Part shown: positions 1-8,950 of the stretch, piece by piece | Position numbering within the stretch: the stretch's first letter is position 1 | Layout: each line of letters opens with the position of its first letter | NCBI GenBank assembly: GCA_937959275.1 | Contig: CALGLU010000052.1 | Span: 81,695-145,694 of the forward strand | Length of the DNA: 64,000 nt | From: an uncultured Saprospiraceae bacterium | GTDB taxonomy: Bacteria; Bacteroidota; Bacteroidia; Chitinophagales; Saprospiraceae | Direction: 5' to 3' | Translations under genes and position numbers: made by a program | The notes under the pieces: model-generated | Database searches by the model: none | What the model was told of the DNA's origin: nothing | What the model saw: the letters and a program-made list of their open reading frames with translations, nothing else

Positions 1-355
1 TGGGAATGGCAATAACAATTACACTTGCACAAGGCTCTAAAGTACCTTGGATTGCTATATTGGGGTTTAGGTTTAAGACAACCATGACTAGTAATCCTGG
101 CAAGGTGCACTGAAGTCCCCTTGATTGAACAGATTTAAGTCACTTTTGCAAGTTAGAGTAAACAGTTATAAGACAAGGATTGAAACAGCAAAGGATACGT
201 TCTACGCCTGGATTTCTTTCCTAAAGCCCACAACGAACTGTCCACTATATAACTAATTAACTATCTACTAGTTAACGAGTTAACTAGCCCTAATTATCAT
301 GTTTATCGAGAATCTTTAAACGATTATCTAAAGTAAAAGCACAGTATCTACAAAA
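1..355. other. upstream region of yidC, possibly with the tail of a preceding gene
   Basis: No complete gene is visible. On the plus strand one frame is open from base 3 to a TGA at 111-113. It encodes about 36 residues ending in FRFKTTMTSNPGKVH, so it could be the C-terminus of a gene that starts left of the window, but it is too short to identify. Bases 254-287 consist of 7-bp-spaced TTAACT-like words and contain a perfect 9-bp inverted repeat with a 2-base centre at 268-287 (arms CTAGTTAAC/GTTAACTAG). This could be an operator or one of the heptamer repeats seen elsewhere in the window. Confidence 0.3.
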
Positions 356-358
356 TTG

Positions 359-366
359 TACCTTTG
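359..366 (+). promoter_or_regulatory. Bacteroidetes-type -7 promoter element before yidC
   Basis: The octamer TACCTTTG, followed by C, matches the Bacteroidota sigma -7 consensus TAnnTTTG exactly. No clear TTG -33 element is visible at the expected spacing. Transcription would begin a few bases downstream, between this element and the ATG at 392. An earlier in-frame ATG at 356 would lie upstream of the promoter, so the element also supports the later start. Confidence 0.5.
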
Positions 367-391
367 CGGCGTTTTACAGACCTGCAGTTTT

Positions 392-2296
392 ATGGATAAG
401 AATCAAATTATAGGATTTAGCTTGATAATGATGATCGTGATTGGGTGGTCAATCATGACCGCACCGACACAAGAAGAGCTTGATAGACAGCAATACCTGC
501 AAGATTCTATCAAACAAGCTGAGATTGTAGCAGAGCAAATCGCTTTGAATCCAGCTATTGAAAGCTCTCCAACGGATATTGAACCACTTAATGACTCATT
601 ACTCATAGAGCAAAGGACGAACCAGTTTGGAGATTTTGCTTCAAGCAGCGTTGGAACTGAACAAATATACACCCTTGAAAATGAGTTACTTAAAGTAAAC
701 TTCACGAATAAAGGAGGCATCATAGCCGATGCCTTAATCAAAGAGTATCATAAAATAGAAAAGCTCGAAGATCATACAGAAGTCAAAATTGACCTCAAGC
801 TCCTCGAAGATGACAAGAATCGTTTTGAATATCTGCTACCTATTCAAAATAAGACAGTCAGTAGCATGAACTTGTTTTTTGAGGGCAGCAAGTCTGGTAA
901 TACCATCACTTTCAAAGCCAACGCTGGAACCGGATATATCCAGCAAACCTACACACTGAATCCTGAATCTTATAAGATAGACTATGATGTCTCATTTGTA
1001 GGTCTCCAAAACAGCATTGATCCTGCGACAGAAGCGATAAAATTAAACTGGGTTAACTATCTAGATAAGCTAGAGCTAAATGATACTTGGGAGCGTAACA
1101 TTTCAGCCATTTACTACAAAGAGACAAATGAAGATTCAGAGTACTGCGGCTGTCGGTCTAATGATGAAGATGATATGTCTGGCAAATCATTGGAATGGAT
1201 ATCCGGTGTGAATCAGTTCTTTAACACATCTCTTATCACAAAGGATAGACCATTTAGTGGAGGTAATTTTGAGGTGACATTGATTGACAAGGACAAAGAT
1301 GATCTTAAATTATTGACCTCATCAGTAGGCATCCCTTACGACCATGGTGCGAATGAAACTTTTGGTATGAGCCTGTTTGTAGGACCAAATGAGTACACGA
1401 GACTCCAATCCTATGACAACGATTTAGAGCAAGTTATCCCATATGGGATGAGCATTTTCGGTACAATCAATAGATATGGTATCCGCCCCTTTTTCAATTG
1501 GTTAAATACCTTCATATCTTCAAAAGGACTTGTGATCATCTTGTTGATCTTTATCATTAAAATGGTATTGTATCCTCTCATGTACAAAATGCTGTATTCT
1601 CAAGCAAAAATGAGTGCACTCAAACCTGACATTGCAAAGTTAACTGCCAAGTTCAAAGACGATCCGCAAGCTAAGCAAATGGAGACGATGAAGATGTATC
1701 GCGAGTTTGGTGTCAGTCCATTAGGCGGATGTCTCCCGATGGCTGCGCAAATGCCGATATGGTATGCCCTATTCAGGTTTTTTCCAGCAGATATTACCTT
1801 TAGACAAGAGTCATTTTTATGGGCGACAGATTTATCTTCCTATGATGTGTTTTTTAATCTGCCATTTACAATCCCAGCACTAGGCTCACACATTAGTTTG
1901 TTTACAATCTTGTGGGCCGTCAGTACAGTCCTATATACGTACTACAACACAAAGCATATGGATATGTCTGCAAACCCCGCGATGAAGTATGTGCAATACT
2001 TTATGCCTTTGATGTTTGTCGTGTTCTTCAATAATTTTGCTTCTGGATTGACTTGCTATATGTTCTTTAGCACCTTGTTCAATATCATCCAAACGCTCGT
2101 CACCAAACAGTTTGTTTTTGATAACGACAAGATTCTAGCAGAGCTCCATAAAGAGAAAGCCAAACCCAAAAAGAAAGGTGGATTTCAGTCAAGGTTAGAA
2201 GAGGCCATGAAACAGCAAAAGCAAGTCCAAGCAGAAAGAGATAAAAAAGGAAAAAAACAAGACACAAAGAAAGGCACAAAAAAGAATCGGAATTAA
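392..2296 (+). CDS. yidC: membrane protein insertase YidC
   Basis: YidC inserts and folds inner-membrane proteins, alone or with SecYEG. From the ATG at 392 the product is 634 residues and begins MDKNQIIGFSLIMMIVIGW, the usual first transmembrane helix of Gram-negative YidC. A large periplasmic beta domain follows (about residues 80-360). The conserved five-helix core then includes a 'KMLYSQAKMSALKPDI' cytoplasmic loop and the 'GVSPLGGCLPMAAQMPIWYALF' region, recognisable although the usual wording varies. The C-terminal tail is very lysine-rich (KPKKKGG to the end), typical of Bacteroidetes YidC and probably ribosome-binding. An upstream in-frame ATG at 356 was rejected because the extra 12 residues precede a perfect hydrophobic start and overlap the promoter. 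gpsA follows after 26 bases and is probably co-transcribed. Confidence 0.97.
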   Translation: MDKNQIIGFSLIMMIVIGWSIMTAPTQEELDRQQYLQDSIKQAEIVAEQIALNPAIESSPTDIEPLNDSLLIEQRTNQFGDFASSSVGTEQIYTLENELLKVNFTNKGGIIADALIKEYHKIEKLEDHTEVKIDLKLLEDDKNRFEYLLPIQNKTVSSMNLFFEGSKSGNTITFKANAGTGYIQQTYTLNPESYKIDYDVSFVGLQNSIDPATEAIKLNWVNYLDKLELNDTWERNISAIYYKETNEDSEYCGCRSNDEDDMSGKSLEWISGVNQFFNTSLITKDRPFSGGNFEVTLIDKDKDDLKLLTSSVGIPYDHGANETFGMSLFVGPNEYTRLQSYDNDLEQVIPYGMSIFGTINRYGIRPFFNWLNTFISSKGLVIILLIFIIKMVLYPLMYKMLYSQAKMSALKPDIAKLTAKFKDDPQAKQMETMKMYREFGVSPLGGCLPMAAQMPIWYALFRFFPADITFRQESFLWATDLSSYDVFFNLPFTIPALGSHISLFTILWAVSTVLYTYYNTKHMDMSANPAMKYVQYFMPLMFVVFFNNFASGLTCYMFFSTLFNIIQTLVTKQFVFDNDKILAELHKEKAKPKKKGGFQSRLEEAMKQQKQVQAERDKKGKKQDTKKGTKKNRN

Positions 2297-2322
2297 GCAG
2301 TCTATCCTAACTTAGACAACCT

Positions 2323-3363
2323 ATGGCTCAAATCACTACAGTCGGTGTCATTGGTGCTGGTAAATTCGGCACTACCGTTTCTAGCCTCATCAGTAAAAAT
2401 GCTGATGTATTACTCTATACAAGAAACCCTAATCGTGTAGAATCAATTAATCGACATCATAAAAATGGTGATATCGATCTACCAACCAACATCGAGGCAA
2501 CCACGAGCTTGGAGCGCCTGGCAACCGAATGTACACTCATATTACCGATTGTACCATCCATGAACTTTAGGGACATGATGAAGTCGATTTCACCAATGCT
2601 GCGACCAGAACATATCTTGATTCATGGTACAAAAGGATTGGATGTCAAAAACAACTCAAAAGCCATTGACTATAAAGACAAAATTCAATTAGACCATATC
2701 ATGACCATGAGCGAGGTGATCAGAGATGAGAGCTCTGTTATCCGTATCGGCTGTTTATCAGGTCCTAACATTGCCACTGAGATCTTGGCTGGACAACCTA
2801 CGGCAACAGTCGTGGCAAGTGGATTTAATGAAGTCATTCATTTGGGTAGGCAGGTCTTAGAAAGTGAGAAATTTTTTGTCTTTGGCAGCAATAGCCTAAA
2901 GGGTGCTGAAATGGCAGGTGCCCTTAAGAATTACATAGCCTTGGGGGCAGGATTGCTTGAAGGCCATGGCATGGGTAGAAATATGCAAGCACTCTTAATG
3001 ACGAGAGGATTAAGAGAAATGATTCATATCTCAAAGTTACTCGGATCAGATGTGGAGTCCTTTTTAGGGACAGCAGGTATAGGTGATCTATTTGCAACTT
3101 GCACAAGCAAGGATAGTCGCAACTTTATTGCAGGGACTCGATTGGCTAAGGGCGAAACGATTGAAGACATTGTAAACTCTTCTGACGAAATCGCTGAAGG
3201 GATAAGAACTTTATCCATCGCCAATCAATTGTCTGATGAAATCGATACGACAGCTCCAATAACAAAACTTCTGTATTCTGTGATGTTTGGCGGCTACCCT
3301 TTCGAGCGAGCCATTCAATCTATTATGAGATATCCGTTTACTTCGGACGTTGATTTTTTATAA
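2323..3363 (+). CDS. gpsA: NAD(P)H-dependent glycerol-3-phosphate dehydrogenase
   Basis: This enzyme reduces dihydroxyacetone phosphate to sn-glycerol-3-phosphate, the backbone precursor for phospholipids, in the cytosol. The 346-residue length is normal. The N-terminal Rossmann nucleotide-binding motif GVIGAGKFGT is at residues 8-17. The family signatures HGTKGLD, LSGPNIATEI, the active-site Lys region GALKNYIALGAG and GIGDLFATCTS with its following SRN are all visible. It starts 26 bases after yidC, which suggests one transcript making membrane protein and lipid machinery. Downstream lies the GTTGG hairpin array rather than a clear terminator. Confidence 0.96.
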   Translation: MAQITTVGVIGAGKFGTTVSSLISKNADVLLYTRNPNRVESINRHHKNGDIDLPTNIEATTSLERLATECTLILPIVPSMNFRDMMKSISPMLRPEHILIHGTKGLDVKNNSKAIDYKDKIQLDHIMTMSEVIRDESSVIRIGCLSGPNIATEILAGQPTATVVASGFNEVIHLGRQVLESEKFFVFGSNSLKGAEMAGALKNYIALGAGLLEGHGMGRNMQALLMTRGLREMIHISKLLGSDVESFLGTAGIGDLFATCTSKDSRNFIAGTRLAKGETIEDIVNSSDEIAEGIRTLSIANQLSDEIDTTAPITKLLYSVMFGGYPFERAIQSIMRYPFTSDVDFL

Positions 3364-3380
3364 CCACTCCAAACACCACT

Positions 3381-3705
3381 GTTGGTCTCGGGCACTTCTC
3401 CAACGCCGCTGTTGGTCTCCGAACCAACGGCATTCAATTGCAGTCAATTCAATTCAATTCAATGAATACCCTCATCCTGTTAAACTCGTTGGATCAGAGT
3501 CCAACAAGGGCACGACTAAAGCGCCGCTGTTGGTCTCCGAACCAACAGCATTCAACTACATTAACTTCACTTTAATACCCGCATCCCACTAAAAAAAAGT
3601 TGGATCGTAGTCCAACAATCGCACATTAAAACTCGTTGGATCGGAGTCCAACGAGGGCACGACTACAGGGCAATCCCAAACACCGCTGTTGGTCTCCGAT
3701 CCAAC
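3381..3705. repeat. array of seven GTTGG...CCAAC mini-hairpins
   Basis: Seven short inverted repeats sit between gpsA and the MbnP-like genes at 3381-3404 (longer loop), 3411-3428, 3488-3505, 3529-3546, 3599-3616, 3635-3652 and 3688-3705. Most are 18-bp units of the form GTTGGT-ctccga-ACCAAC or GTTGGA-tcggag-TCCAAC. The second form is nearly the reverse complement of the first, so units occur in both orientations. Flanking words recur too (CGCTG before, AGCATTCAA or AAGGGCACGACT after). An 80-codon open frame across the array (3350-3592) has repeat-driven composition and is not called as a gene. The array may act in mRNA 3' processing or termination, or be a REP-like element; neither role is shown by sequence alone. 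Confidence 0.8.
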
Positions 3706-3810
3706 AGCATCATTTCAATTGCTGAAACAATGACATTAAATTCAACCCAATGTCTTTTGAAATGCATCAAAAGCGTAACAATTTTCCCTTGCTACCGTTA
3801 TACTTTACGA

Positions 3811-4536
3811 ATGAAAACACCAAGTAAATACATTCTACTGTTCTTGCCCTTATTCATGCTGGGTGCGTGTAAAAAACAGACGCAAAGCATTGATCTAACC
3901 TTCAAGTTAACTTATGAAAATGAGCCACTTGTCATGTTGAATGAATACACATTCCCTACAGGCGAAACGATTAAATTCACACGATTCAGTTTTTATGTTT
4001 CTGATGTCAATGCAACAACGGATGGACAATCTTCAGAAATCGAAGATGTCAACTTTCTGAACCTGACAGCCTCTCATTCCACTTTGGATGATGCACAGCT
4101 AGGCTACACATATACTCTCGATGAGATCCCTGCGGGAGATATTGAATCCATCGATCTTACACTAGGTGTCAATCCACAATTTAATCAACAAGTGCCTTCT
4201 GATTTTACAGGTGACCATCCACTAGCTAAACCTGGTGAATATTGGATTGCTTGGGACAGTTTTATTTTCTTTAAAATAGAAGGCATCGTGGATCTGGATG
4301 GCGATGGTGAAACAGAGACTAATGTTGCACTACATATTGGTTCAGATCAAGCGGCCAGGGAGATTAGCATTTCGGTAACTGAGGAAAATGCAGTTGACAT
4401 AACGATTGATGTTATGTCTATTTTTAATAATGGTTCGACGACATTTGACTTACAAAACAACCCTCAAATCCACAGCTTATCTCAAATCGATTTGGCAAAT
4501 TTTTTAATGGATAATTTTTCAAAAGCCTTCTTATAG
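3811..4536 (+). CDS. MbnP-like lipoprotein (copy 1)
   Basis: Predicted outer- or inner-membrane-anchored periplasmic protein of the MbnP-like family. MbnP of methanotrophs binds copper after its partner MbnH oxidises a Trp to kynurenine. From the ATG at 3811 the product is 241 residues with lipobox LGAC (Cys20). Family features include the opening 'LTFKLTYENEPL' strand, 'TFPTGETIKFTRFSFYVSD', the Trp-rich YWIAWDSF stretch (Trp145 and Trp148) and the VDLDGDGETET loop. The His before the first Trp in copy 2 is not conserved here (EYW instead of HW), so the copies may differ in modification or metal binding. An upstream in-frame ATG at 3730 would bury the lipoprotein signal, so it was not used. 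The next gene starts directly after the stop. Family assignment is by motif recall; the copper role is inferred. Confidence 0.75.
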   Translation: MKTPSKYILLFLPLFMLGACKKQTQSIDLTFKLTYENEPLVMLNEYTFPTGETIKFTRFSFYVSDVNATTDGQSSEIEDVNFLNLTASHSTLDDAQLGYTYTLDEIPAGDIESIDLTLGVNPQFNQQVPSDFTGDHPLAKPGEYWIAWDSFIFFKIEGIVDLDGDGETETNVALHIGSDQAAREISISVTEENAVDITIDVMSIFNNGSTTFDLQNNPQIHSLSQIDLANFLMDNFSKAFL

Positions 4537-5274
4537 ATGACGAAGTATATTTTATTTCTGACAGTAGTTATGGTTTTCTTTTCTTGTGGAGATGAGGAAG
4601 TCACTCAAGTCGAACGATTAGATTTTTCTTACGAATTTACCATAGATGGACAGCCAATCACACTCGGGGAAACCTACACACTTAATGGATCGACTGTCAT
4701 GTTTGAAGTCGCTAATTATTACATTCATGGCATGCGATTAGCCAATGATGAAGCAGGTGTTATCATTGCTAATGAAGCATCACACCTCCTAGCAGGAGTG
4801 GATCAAGAAGCCTCAGCAATGATCACAGACCTCAGCCCAACTTCAGTTTCAAAGGCAAGAATCATCATAGGCGTAGACGAAAAACTGAACGCTCAATCAG
4901 AAACTGATTTTACAGAACGAGCAGCTGATGACCCTTTGGGCCTAAAAGACCCTGCGATGCACTGGAATTGGAACTCAGGCTATAAATTCATACGCTTTGA
5001 TGGAGAAGTTGATACAGATGGGGACGGCATCGTTGATACACCTATCGCCTATCATATTGGCTCAAACCCATTTAGCAAAACACTAGAACTTGATACTGAC
5101 ATCACATTAGATTCGGGTACTAACGCACTCAATTTTTCCTTTGATTTAAATCAGTTTTTCTCAACTGTTGATTTTCAGCTCGAAGTAAACTGGGATACTC
5201 ATACAGGCAACAATCTGGAATTAGCACAACTCCTATTAGCTAATTTGGATAATGCAATAAGTCTCAGTAAATGA
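4537..5274 (+). CDS. MbnP-like lipoprotein (copy 2)
   Basis: Second MbnP-like protein (245 residues), beginning at the base after the stop of copy 1. The N-terminus MTKYILFLTVVMVFFSCGD is a short lipoprotein signal with Cys17. The core has the family hallmark MHWNWNSGYKF (residues 141-151), with His142, Trp143 and Trp145, followed by the VDTDGDG acidic loop. One of these Trp residues is the likely oxidation target of a MbnH-type peroxidase, which is encoded 8 bases downstream. The pair of paralogues beside a single di-haem peroxidase suggests one enzyme modifying two substrates. Periplasmic copper binding or redox sensing is inferred from the family and has not been demonstrated here. Confidence 0.8.
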   Translation: MTKYILFLTVVMVFFSCGDEEVTQVERLDFSYEFTIDGQPITLGETYTLNGSTVMFEVANYYIHGMRLANDEAGVIIANEASHLLAGVDQEASAMITDLSPTSVSKARIIIGVDEKLNAQSETDFTERAADDPLGLKDPAMHWNWNSGYKFIRFDGEVDTDGDGIVDTPIAYHIGSNPFSKTLELDTDITLDSGTNALNFSFDLNQFFSTVDFQLEVNWDTHTGNNLELAQLLLANLDNAISLSK

Positions 5275-5281
5275 TTTCGGA

Positions 5282-6268
5282 TTGAGGTTTATTACCCTAC
5301 TTATTATTTCACTACTCCTTGTCATCGTCTTTGGGTGCGAAGACAAAACTCAATTACTATTCAATCAGCCAGCACACTTTCCCAACTTACTTATCCCAGA
5401 AAACAACCCACTCACCCAGAAAAAAGTCGACTTGGGCGAACGCCTATTCGGCGATAAAAACTTATCAATCGACAGCACGATTATGTGCAGCTCATGTCAC
5501 AAAGCCCATTTAGCATTAGCTGACTCCCTATCGATCAGTCCTGGCGTATATGGTCGCTTAGGAGAACGCAATAGTCCTAGTCTAATCAATGCAGCCTACG
5601 CCCCACTCATCAATCGCGACGGCGGCGTGGCGAAGCTTGACATCCAAGCACTCATCCCCATAGAAGATCACAATGAGATGGGTATATCAATTCTTAAACT
5701 ATCAAAGCGACTGATTCAAGATCAGTCTTATGTGGATGCCTTTGGAGAAGCCTTTGGTAGAGGACCAGATGGATTCACGATTCCAAGAGCACTGGCTAGT
5801 TATGTCAGAAGTTTGGTGGATGCATCGACACCCTATGACAAGTATCTAGGTGGGCAGAAAGATAGCCTTAGTCCTGCTGCTCAGCGCGGACTGCATTTAT
5901 TCAATAGTGAAGAGCTTGCTTGCAGCTCATGCCATAGTGGACCGTTATTGACAAGTTTTGAATTTGAAAATAATGGCTTGTATACAGACTATGCTGATCG
6001 AGGCAGAGCCTTAATTAGCTTACGTGAGGATGATGTTGGTAAATTTAGAATTCCAAGCTTGCGCAATGTGGCCTTGACTGCGCCGTACATGCATGATGGT
6101 AGTTTGGCGACATTGGATGATGTGATTGCACATTATGCGTCGGGTGGACAAAGCCATAAAAACAAGAGTCATTTGTTAAAAGGATTTTCATTGTCAGCTG
6201 ATCAGCATCTCGATTTACTGGCCTTTTTGGAGGCGCTAACGAGTGAGAGAGATTTTACTAAGTCATAG
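5282..6268 (+). CDS. MbnH-like di-haem cytochrome c peroxidase
   Basis: Member of the bacterial di-haem cytochrome c peroxidase/MauG superfamily, 328 residues. Two c-type haem motifs are visible: CSSCH at residues 69-73 and CSSCH at 214-218. A conserved APYMHDGSLATLDDVI segment (Met270/His271) belongs to the second haem domain. The N-terminus is a lipoprotein-type signal ending FGC (Cys19). The start is a TTG at 5282, 7 bases after the stop of the MbnP-like gene, implying translational coupling; no ATG gives the signal peptide. Sitting behind two MbnP-like genes, it fits MbnH, which uses a high-valent di-haem state to convert a partner Trp to kynurenine, better than a plain peroxide scavenger. 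No methanobactin precursor gene is visible nearby. Confidence 0.85.
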   Translation: MRFITLLIISLLLVIVFGCEDKTQLLFNQPAHFPNLLIPENNPLTQKKVDLGERLFGDKNLSIDSTIMCSSCHKAHLALADSLSISPGVYGRLGERNSPSLINAAYAPLINRDGGVAKLDIQALIPIEDHNEMGISILKLSKRLIQDQSYVDAFGEAFGRGPDGFTIPRALASYVRSLVDASTPYDKYLGGQKDSLSPAAQRGLHLFNSEELACSSCHSGPLLTSFEFENNGLYTDYADRGRALISLREDDVGKFRIPSLRNVALTAPYMHDGSLATLDDVIAHYASGGQSHKNKSHLLKGFSLSADQHLDLLAFLEALTSERDFTKS

Positions 6269-6393
6269 TCAATTACAATGTCAATTTCAATATTAATGAC
6301 GCCTTTGGCTCAATGAGGGAAAGTAGTCGTTCCTACTCCTAACTGAGATGAAGGGCTCCGTCCCTCATCGGCTGTCGCAATGGCAATGCTTTT

Positions 6394-6511
6394 CTGTCTA
6401 AACAGGATTTTATAAGATTGACATGATGGATATGATCTTTGCAATGTCAATGTCAATGTCAATGAAAAAATCATAAAAATCCTAAAATCATGAAAATCCT
6501 GATTCAGACAG
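6394..6511. repeat. imperfect inverted repeat of a dispersed 'aacaggattttnagga' element
   Basis: The 369-base gap 6269-6637 has no gene. Within it, CTGTCTAAACAGGATTTT (6394-6411) is matched in inverted orientation by the sequence ending at 6511, whose complement reads CTGTCTGAATCAGGATTTT. The arms extend imperfectly for about 40 bases with ACATGAT/ATCATGA words. The centre contains three tandem AATGTC words at about 6443-6463. Related copies lie at 16824-16868 and 16901-16945. Transcribed, this would fold as a long hairpin. Bases 6269-6390 and 6512-6637 show nothing recognisable. Confidence 0.6.
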
Positions 6512-6637
6512 TTGAGGATTCGTGAATTTGGTGATTGGTTAAAACCGGGCTTGCTTTGAAGTCGCTACTACAGCTCCCGTGCACATACATTACACAAAAC
6601 GTATGGTATTAATTCACATATTAACTATCTTTATCTC

Positions 6638-7873
6638 ATGGAGAAAATAACCTGTCCTAACTGTAGTCAAAAATTTGATATCGAAGGTGCGCTAGCGAAA
6701 GACCTCGATGCCAGATATCGTGAACAAATCCAGCAGGAAAAACAACAACTCCTAGAACAATACAAAGAAAAAGAAGTCGCACTTGCGGCACAGCAAACTG
6801 CCTTCGAAGACAAAAAGAAAAAGGAAAATGAGCTGTTTCAGGATCGACTCAAAAAAGCAGTACAGCAGCAAGAAGATGTGCTGAAGGAAAAACTGAAAGA
6901 AGACTTTGAACTACGTCTCACCAATCAACAAAGTGAATTAGTCGAGAAGACGGAGAAGATAAAAGCATTGCAAGAGAAAGAGCTTGAGCTGGCCAAGATG
7001 GAGCGTAGGATGCAAGAGATGGAAAAGGACATGGAGATCAAAATGCAGCGCAAACTCTTTGAAGAGCAAACGAAGCTCGAAGAGTCTGTTGCCAAACGAA
7101 TCAACGAAGAGAATGAGCTACGTGTCAAAGAAATGGCAAAGAAGCTCGAAGACCAGCACAAGCTCATCGAAGAGATGAAACGTAAGTCAGAGCAGGGCTC
7201 CATGCAGCTGCAAGGCGAAATCCAAGAGTTAGCCATTGAAGAAGTTTTGAGGAATAGTTTTCCACATGATATTATTCAAGAAATTCCAAAAGGTGCTCGA
7301 GGTGCTGATACCATCCAGGTTGTCATGGATGATCACATGGACGATTGTGGCAAAATCATTTACGAGAGTAAGCGCACAAAAACGTTTTCAAATGATTGGA
7401 TCGCCAAATTAAAACAAGATCAAAGAAGTCTGCAAGCCGATATTGCGGTTATCGTCACAGAGGTCCTACCGAAAGATATGCCACGATTTGGTGTTAAAAA
7501 TGGTGTATACGTCTGCACCTTTCAGGAATTCAAAAGTCTCGTCTTTGTCCTCAGACAGATTTTACTCAAATCAAAAGAAGTGCGCGCTTCTGAAGAAAAC
7601 AAAACTGACAAAATGGAGATGCTCTATCATTTCCTGACAAGCGAAGAATTCAAATTACAAATCTCAGGCATCGTTGAAGGCTTTCAAGGCATGAAGGAAG
7701 ACATCGATAGAGAAAAGAGATCTATGCAAAGCATGTGGAAACGTAGAGAAAAACAACTAGAGCTTGTCATCTCCAATACAGTGAATATGCATGGCAGCAT
7801 AAAAGGCATTGCTGGCAAGGCTATACCATCGATTGCACAACTCGAACTGCCAGACGGTGATCTAGTAGAATAG
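6638..7873 (+). CDS. DUF2130 family coiled-coil protein
   Basis: 411-residue protein of the DUF2130 family, whose function is unknown. It opens with a single CxxC pair (Cys6, Cys9, ITCPNCSQKFD) that resembles half a zinc ribbon. A long, charged coiled coil rich in Glu, Lys and Gln follows (about residues 20-200). The conserved C-terminal globular domain comes next: 'GEIQELAIEEVLRNSFP', 'IPKGARGADTIQVV', 'KIIYESKRTKTFSNDWIAKL' and 'GVYVCTFQEFKSL'. That core looks nuclease-like (Glu and Lys in YESKRT resemble a PD-(D/E)XK signature), but this is inference. It stands alone, convergent with the OmpA gene 19 bases away. Confidence 0.85.
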   Translation: MEKITCPNCSQKFDIEGALAKDLDARYREQIQQEKQQLLEQYKEKEVALAAQQTAFEDKKKKENELFQDRLKKAVQQQEDVLKEKLKEDFELRLTNQQSELVEKTEKIKALQEKELELAKMERRMQEMEKDMEIKMQRKLFEEQTKLEESVAKRINEENELRVKEMAKKLEDQHKLIEEMKRKSEQGSMQLQGEIQELAIEEVLRNSFPHDIIQEIPKGARGADTIQVVMDDHMDDCGKIIYESKRTKTFSNDWIAKLKQDQRSLQADIAVIVTEVLPKDMPRFGVKNGVYVCTFQEFKSLVFVLRQILLKSKEVRASEENKTDKMEMLYHFLTSEEFKLQISGIVEGFQGMKEDIDREKRSMQSMWKRREKQLELVISNTVNMHGSIKGIAGKAIPSIAQLELPDGDLVE

Positions 7874-7892
7874 ATTCCTCAGACTTCAATCT

Positions 7893-8777
7893 TTATTTTA
7901 TAGCAATCTCAACTCTACGATTAAGCTTTCGGCCTGCTTCGGTGGCGTTATCAGCGATTGGTCTTTGCTCACCCAATCCATAGGCTTTCACTGTGATCGA
8001 TGGATTTTCAAACTGACTTAGAAAATAGTCTTTAAGTATTGTTGATCTAGCTAAAGAAAGATCCAGATTATACGTTTCGGTACCAGTATCATCAGTAAAG
8101 CCGGTTATCACAATCTCTTTTATTGGCAATCTATCAATGTCAATAATTAAGCTATCAATTGCTTCTTTTCCATTTTGGCTCAACACTGAAGAATCATGGT
8201 CGAATAAAACACTTGATTCAATATTGATAAGTCTGCTGATGTTATCAGGAAATGGATTAGGCATAGCTGGACAATCTGCAGTATAATAATGAGCATCAAA
8301 TACAAAGCCGTATTGGTCTGGGTAAACCTGCGCATACCATAACTGAATGGGATAAGTACCTACCGTCAGCTTGAATGTATCCCTTTTCTCAAGCATTGCA
8401 TGTGTTCGATCGTTGTCTATTATTTTCTTATTATCAATCCAGAGAATTGATCCATCATCTGAGGCTAAAATAAATTCATAACAAGCATCCTCATTAATGA
8501 CCATTGTCGAATTCAAAAGCATGCAAAATCCTTGAGTTCTCGTGACGTCAGGAAAGCCTTGCTTTATAGTTCGATTTGGAATATGAATCTTTGGCCAGGA
8601 TATAAATCCAATCGAATCGTAAGACAAAGCAGCTTCGGAATAGCTAGGTCCAAATTTCATCTTCTTAATAGGGATTTTCATCAATTTGCCTTCAAACTGA
8701 GAAAACTGAGGATCCTGTTGAGCTTGTAGACTTATACAAAACAGCAGTAACCCAAAGACATAGGCAATTTTAGACAT
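7893..8777 (-). CDS. OmpA-family protein with PA14-like domain
   Basis: 294-residue envelope protein. The signal peptide MSKIAYVFGLLLFCISLQAQ should be cleaved after about residue 20. Residues 55-165 resemble a PA14 beta-barrel (YEFILASDDGSILWIDNKKI, then a TFKLTVGTYPIQLWY strand), a fold linked to carbohydrate or adhesion functions. Residues about 185-294 form the OmpA C-terminal peptidoglycan-binding domain, with VITGFTDDTGTETYNLDLS, the LSLARS helix and NRRVEIAI at the end. The protein probably links an outer or extracellular ligand to peptidoglycan. It is transcribed alone, convergent with the DUF2130 gene. No clear TAnnTTTG promoter was found upstream. Confidence 0.85.
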   Translation of the reverse strand: MSKIAYVFGLLLFCISLQAQQDPQFSQFEGKLMKIPIKKMKFGPSYSEAALSYDSIGFISWPKIHIPNRTIKQGFPDVTRTQGFCMLLNSTMVINEDACYEFILASDDGSILWIDNKKIIDNDRTHAMLEKRDTFKLTVGTYPIQLWYAQVYPDQYGFVFDAHYYTADCPAMPNPFPDNISRLINIESSVLFDHDSSVLSQNGKEAIDSLIIDIDRLPIKEIVITGFTDDTGTETYNLDLSLARSTILKDYFLSQFENPSITVKAYGLGEQRPIADNATEAGRKLNRRVEIAIK

Positions 8778-8950
8778 TCTTTGTTCTTATAGTTGTTTTT
8801 CTATAACTTCATTTCTTAGAGCTTATTGCCTCACAATTCAAGGCCACATTCAGAATATTTGATCGAAAATAATAGTTCAATCGTCTAATAAATAAAATCC
8901 TTTCATTATTAAACGCTAAATCGTAGATTTAACCTGAGATACAATCCATT

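Noticed and set aside
171..200. A GATTGAAAC word that ends many CRISPR repeats
   Set aside because: It occurs once, with no repeats or spacers around it.
3350..3592. 80-codon plus-strand open frame over the GTTGG array
   Set aside because: Its sequence is produced by the hairpin repeats and overlaps the end of gpsA; it has no protein-like features.
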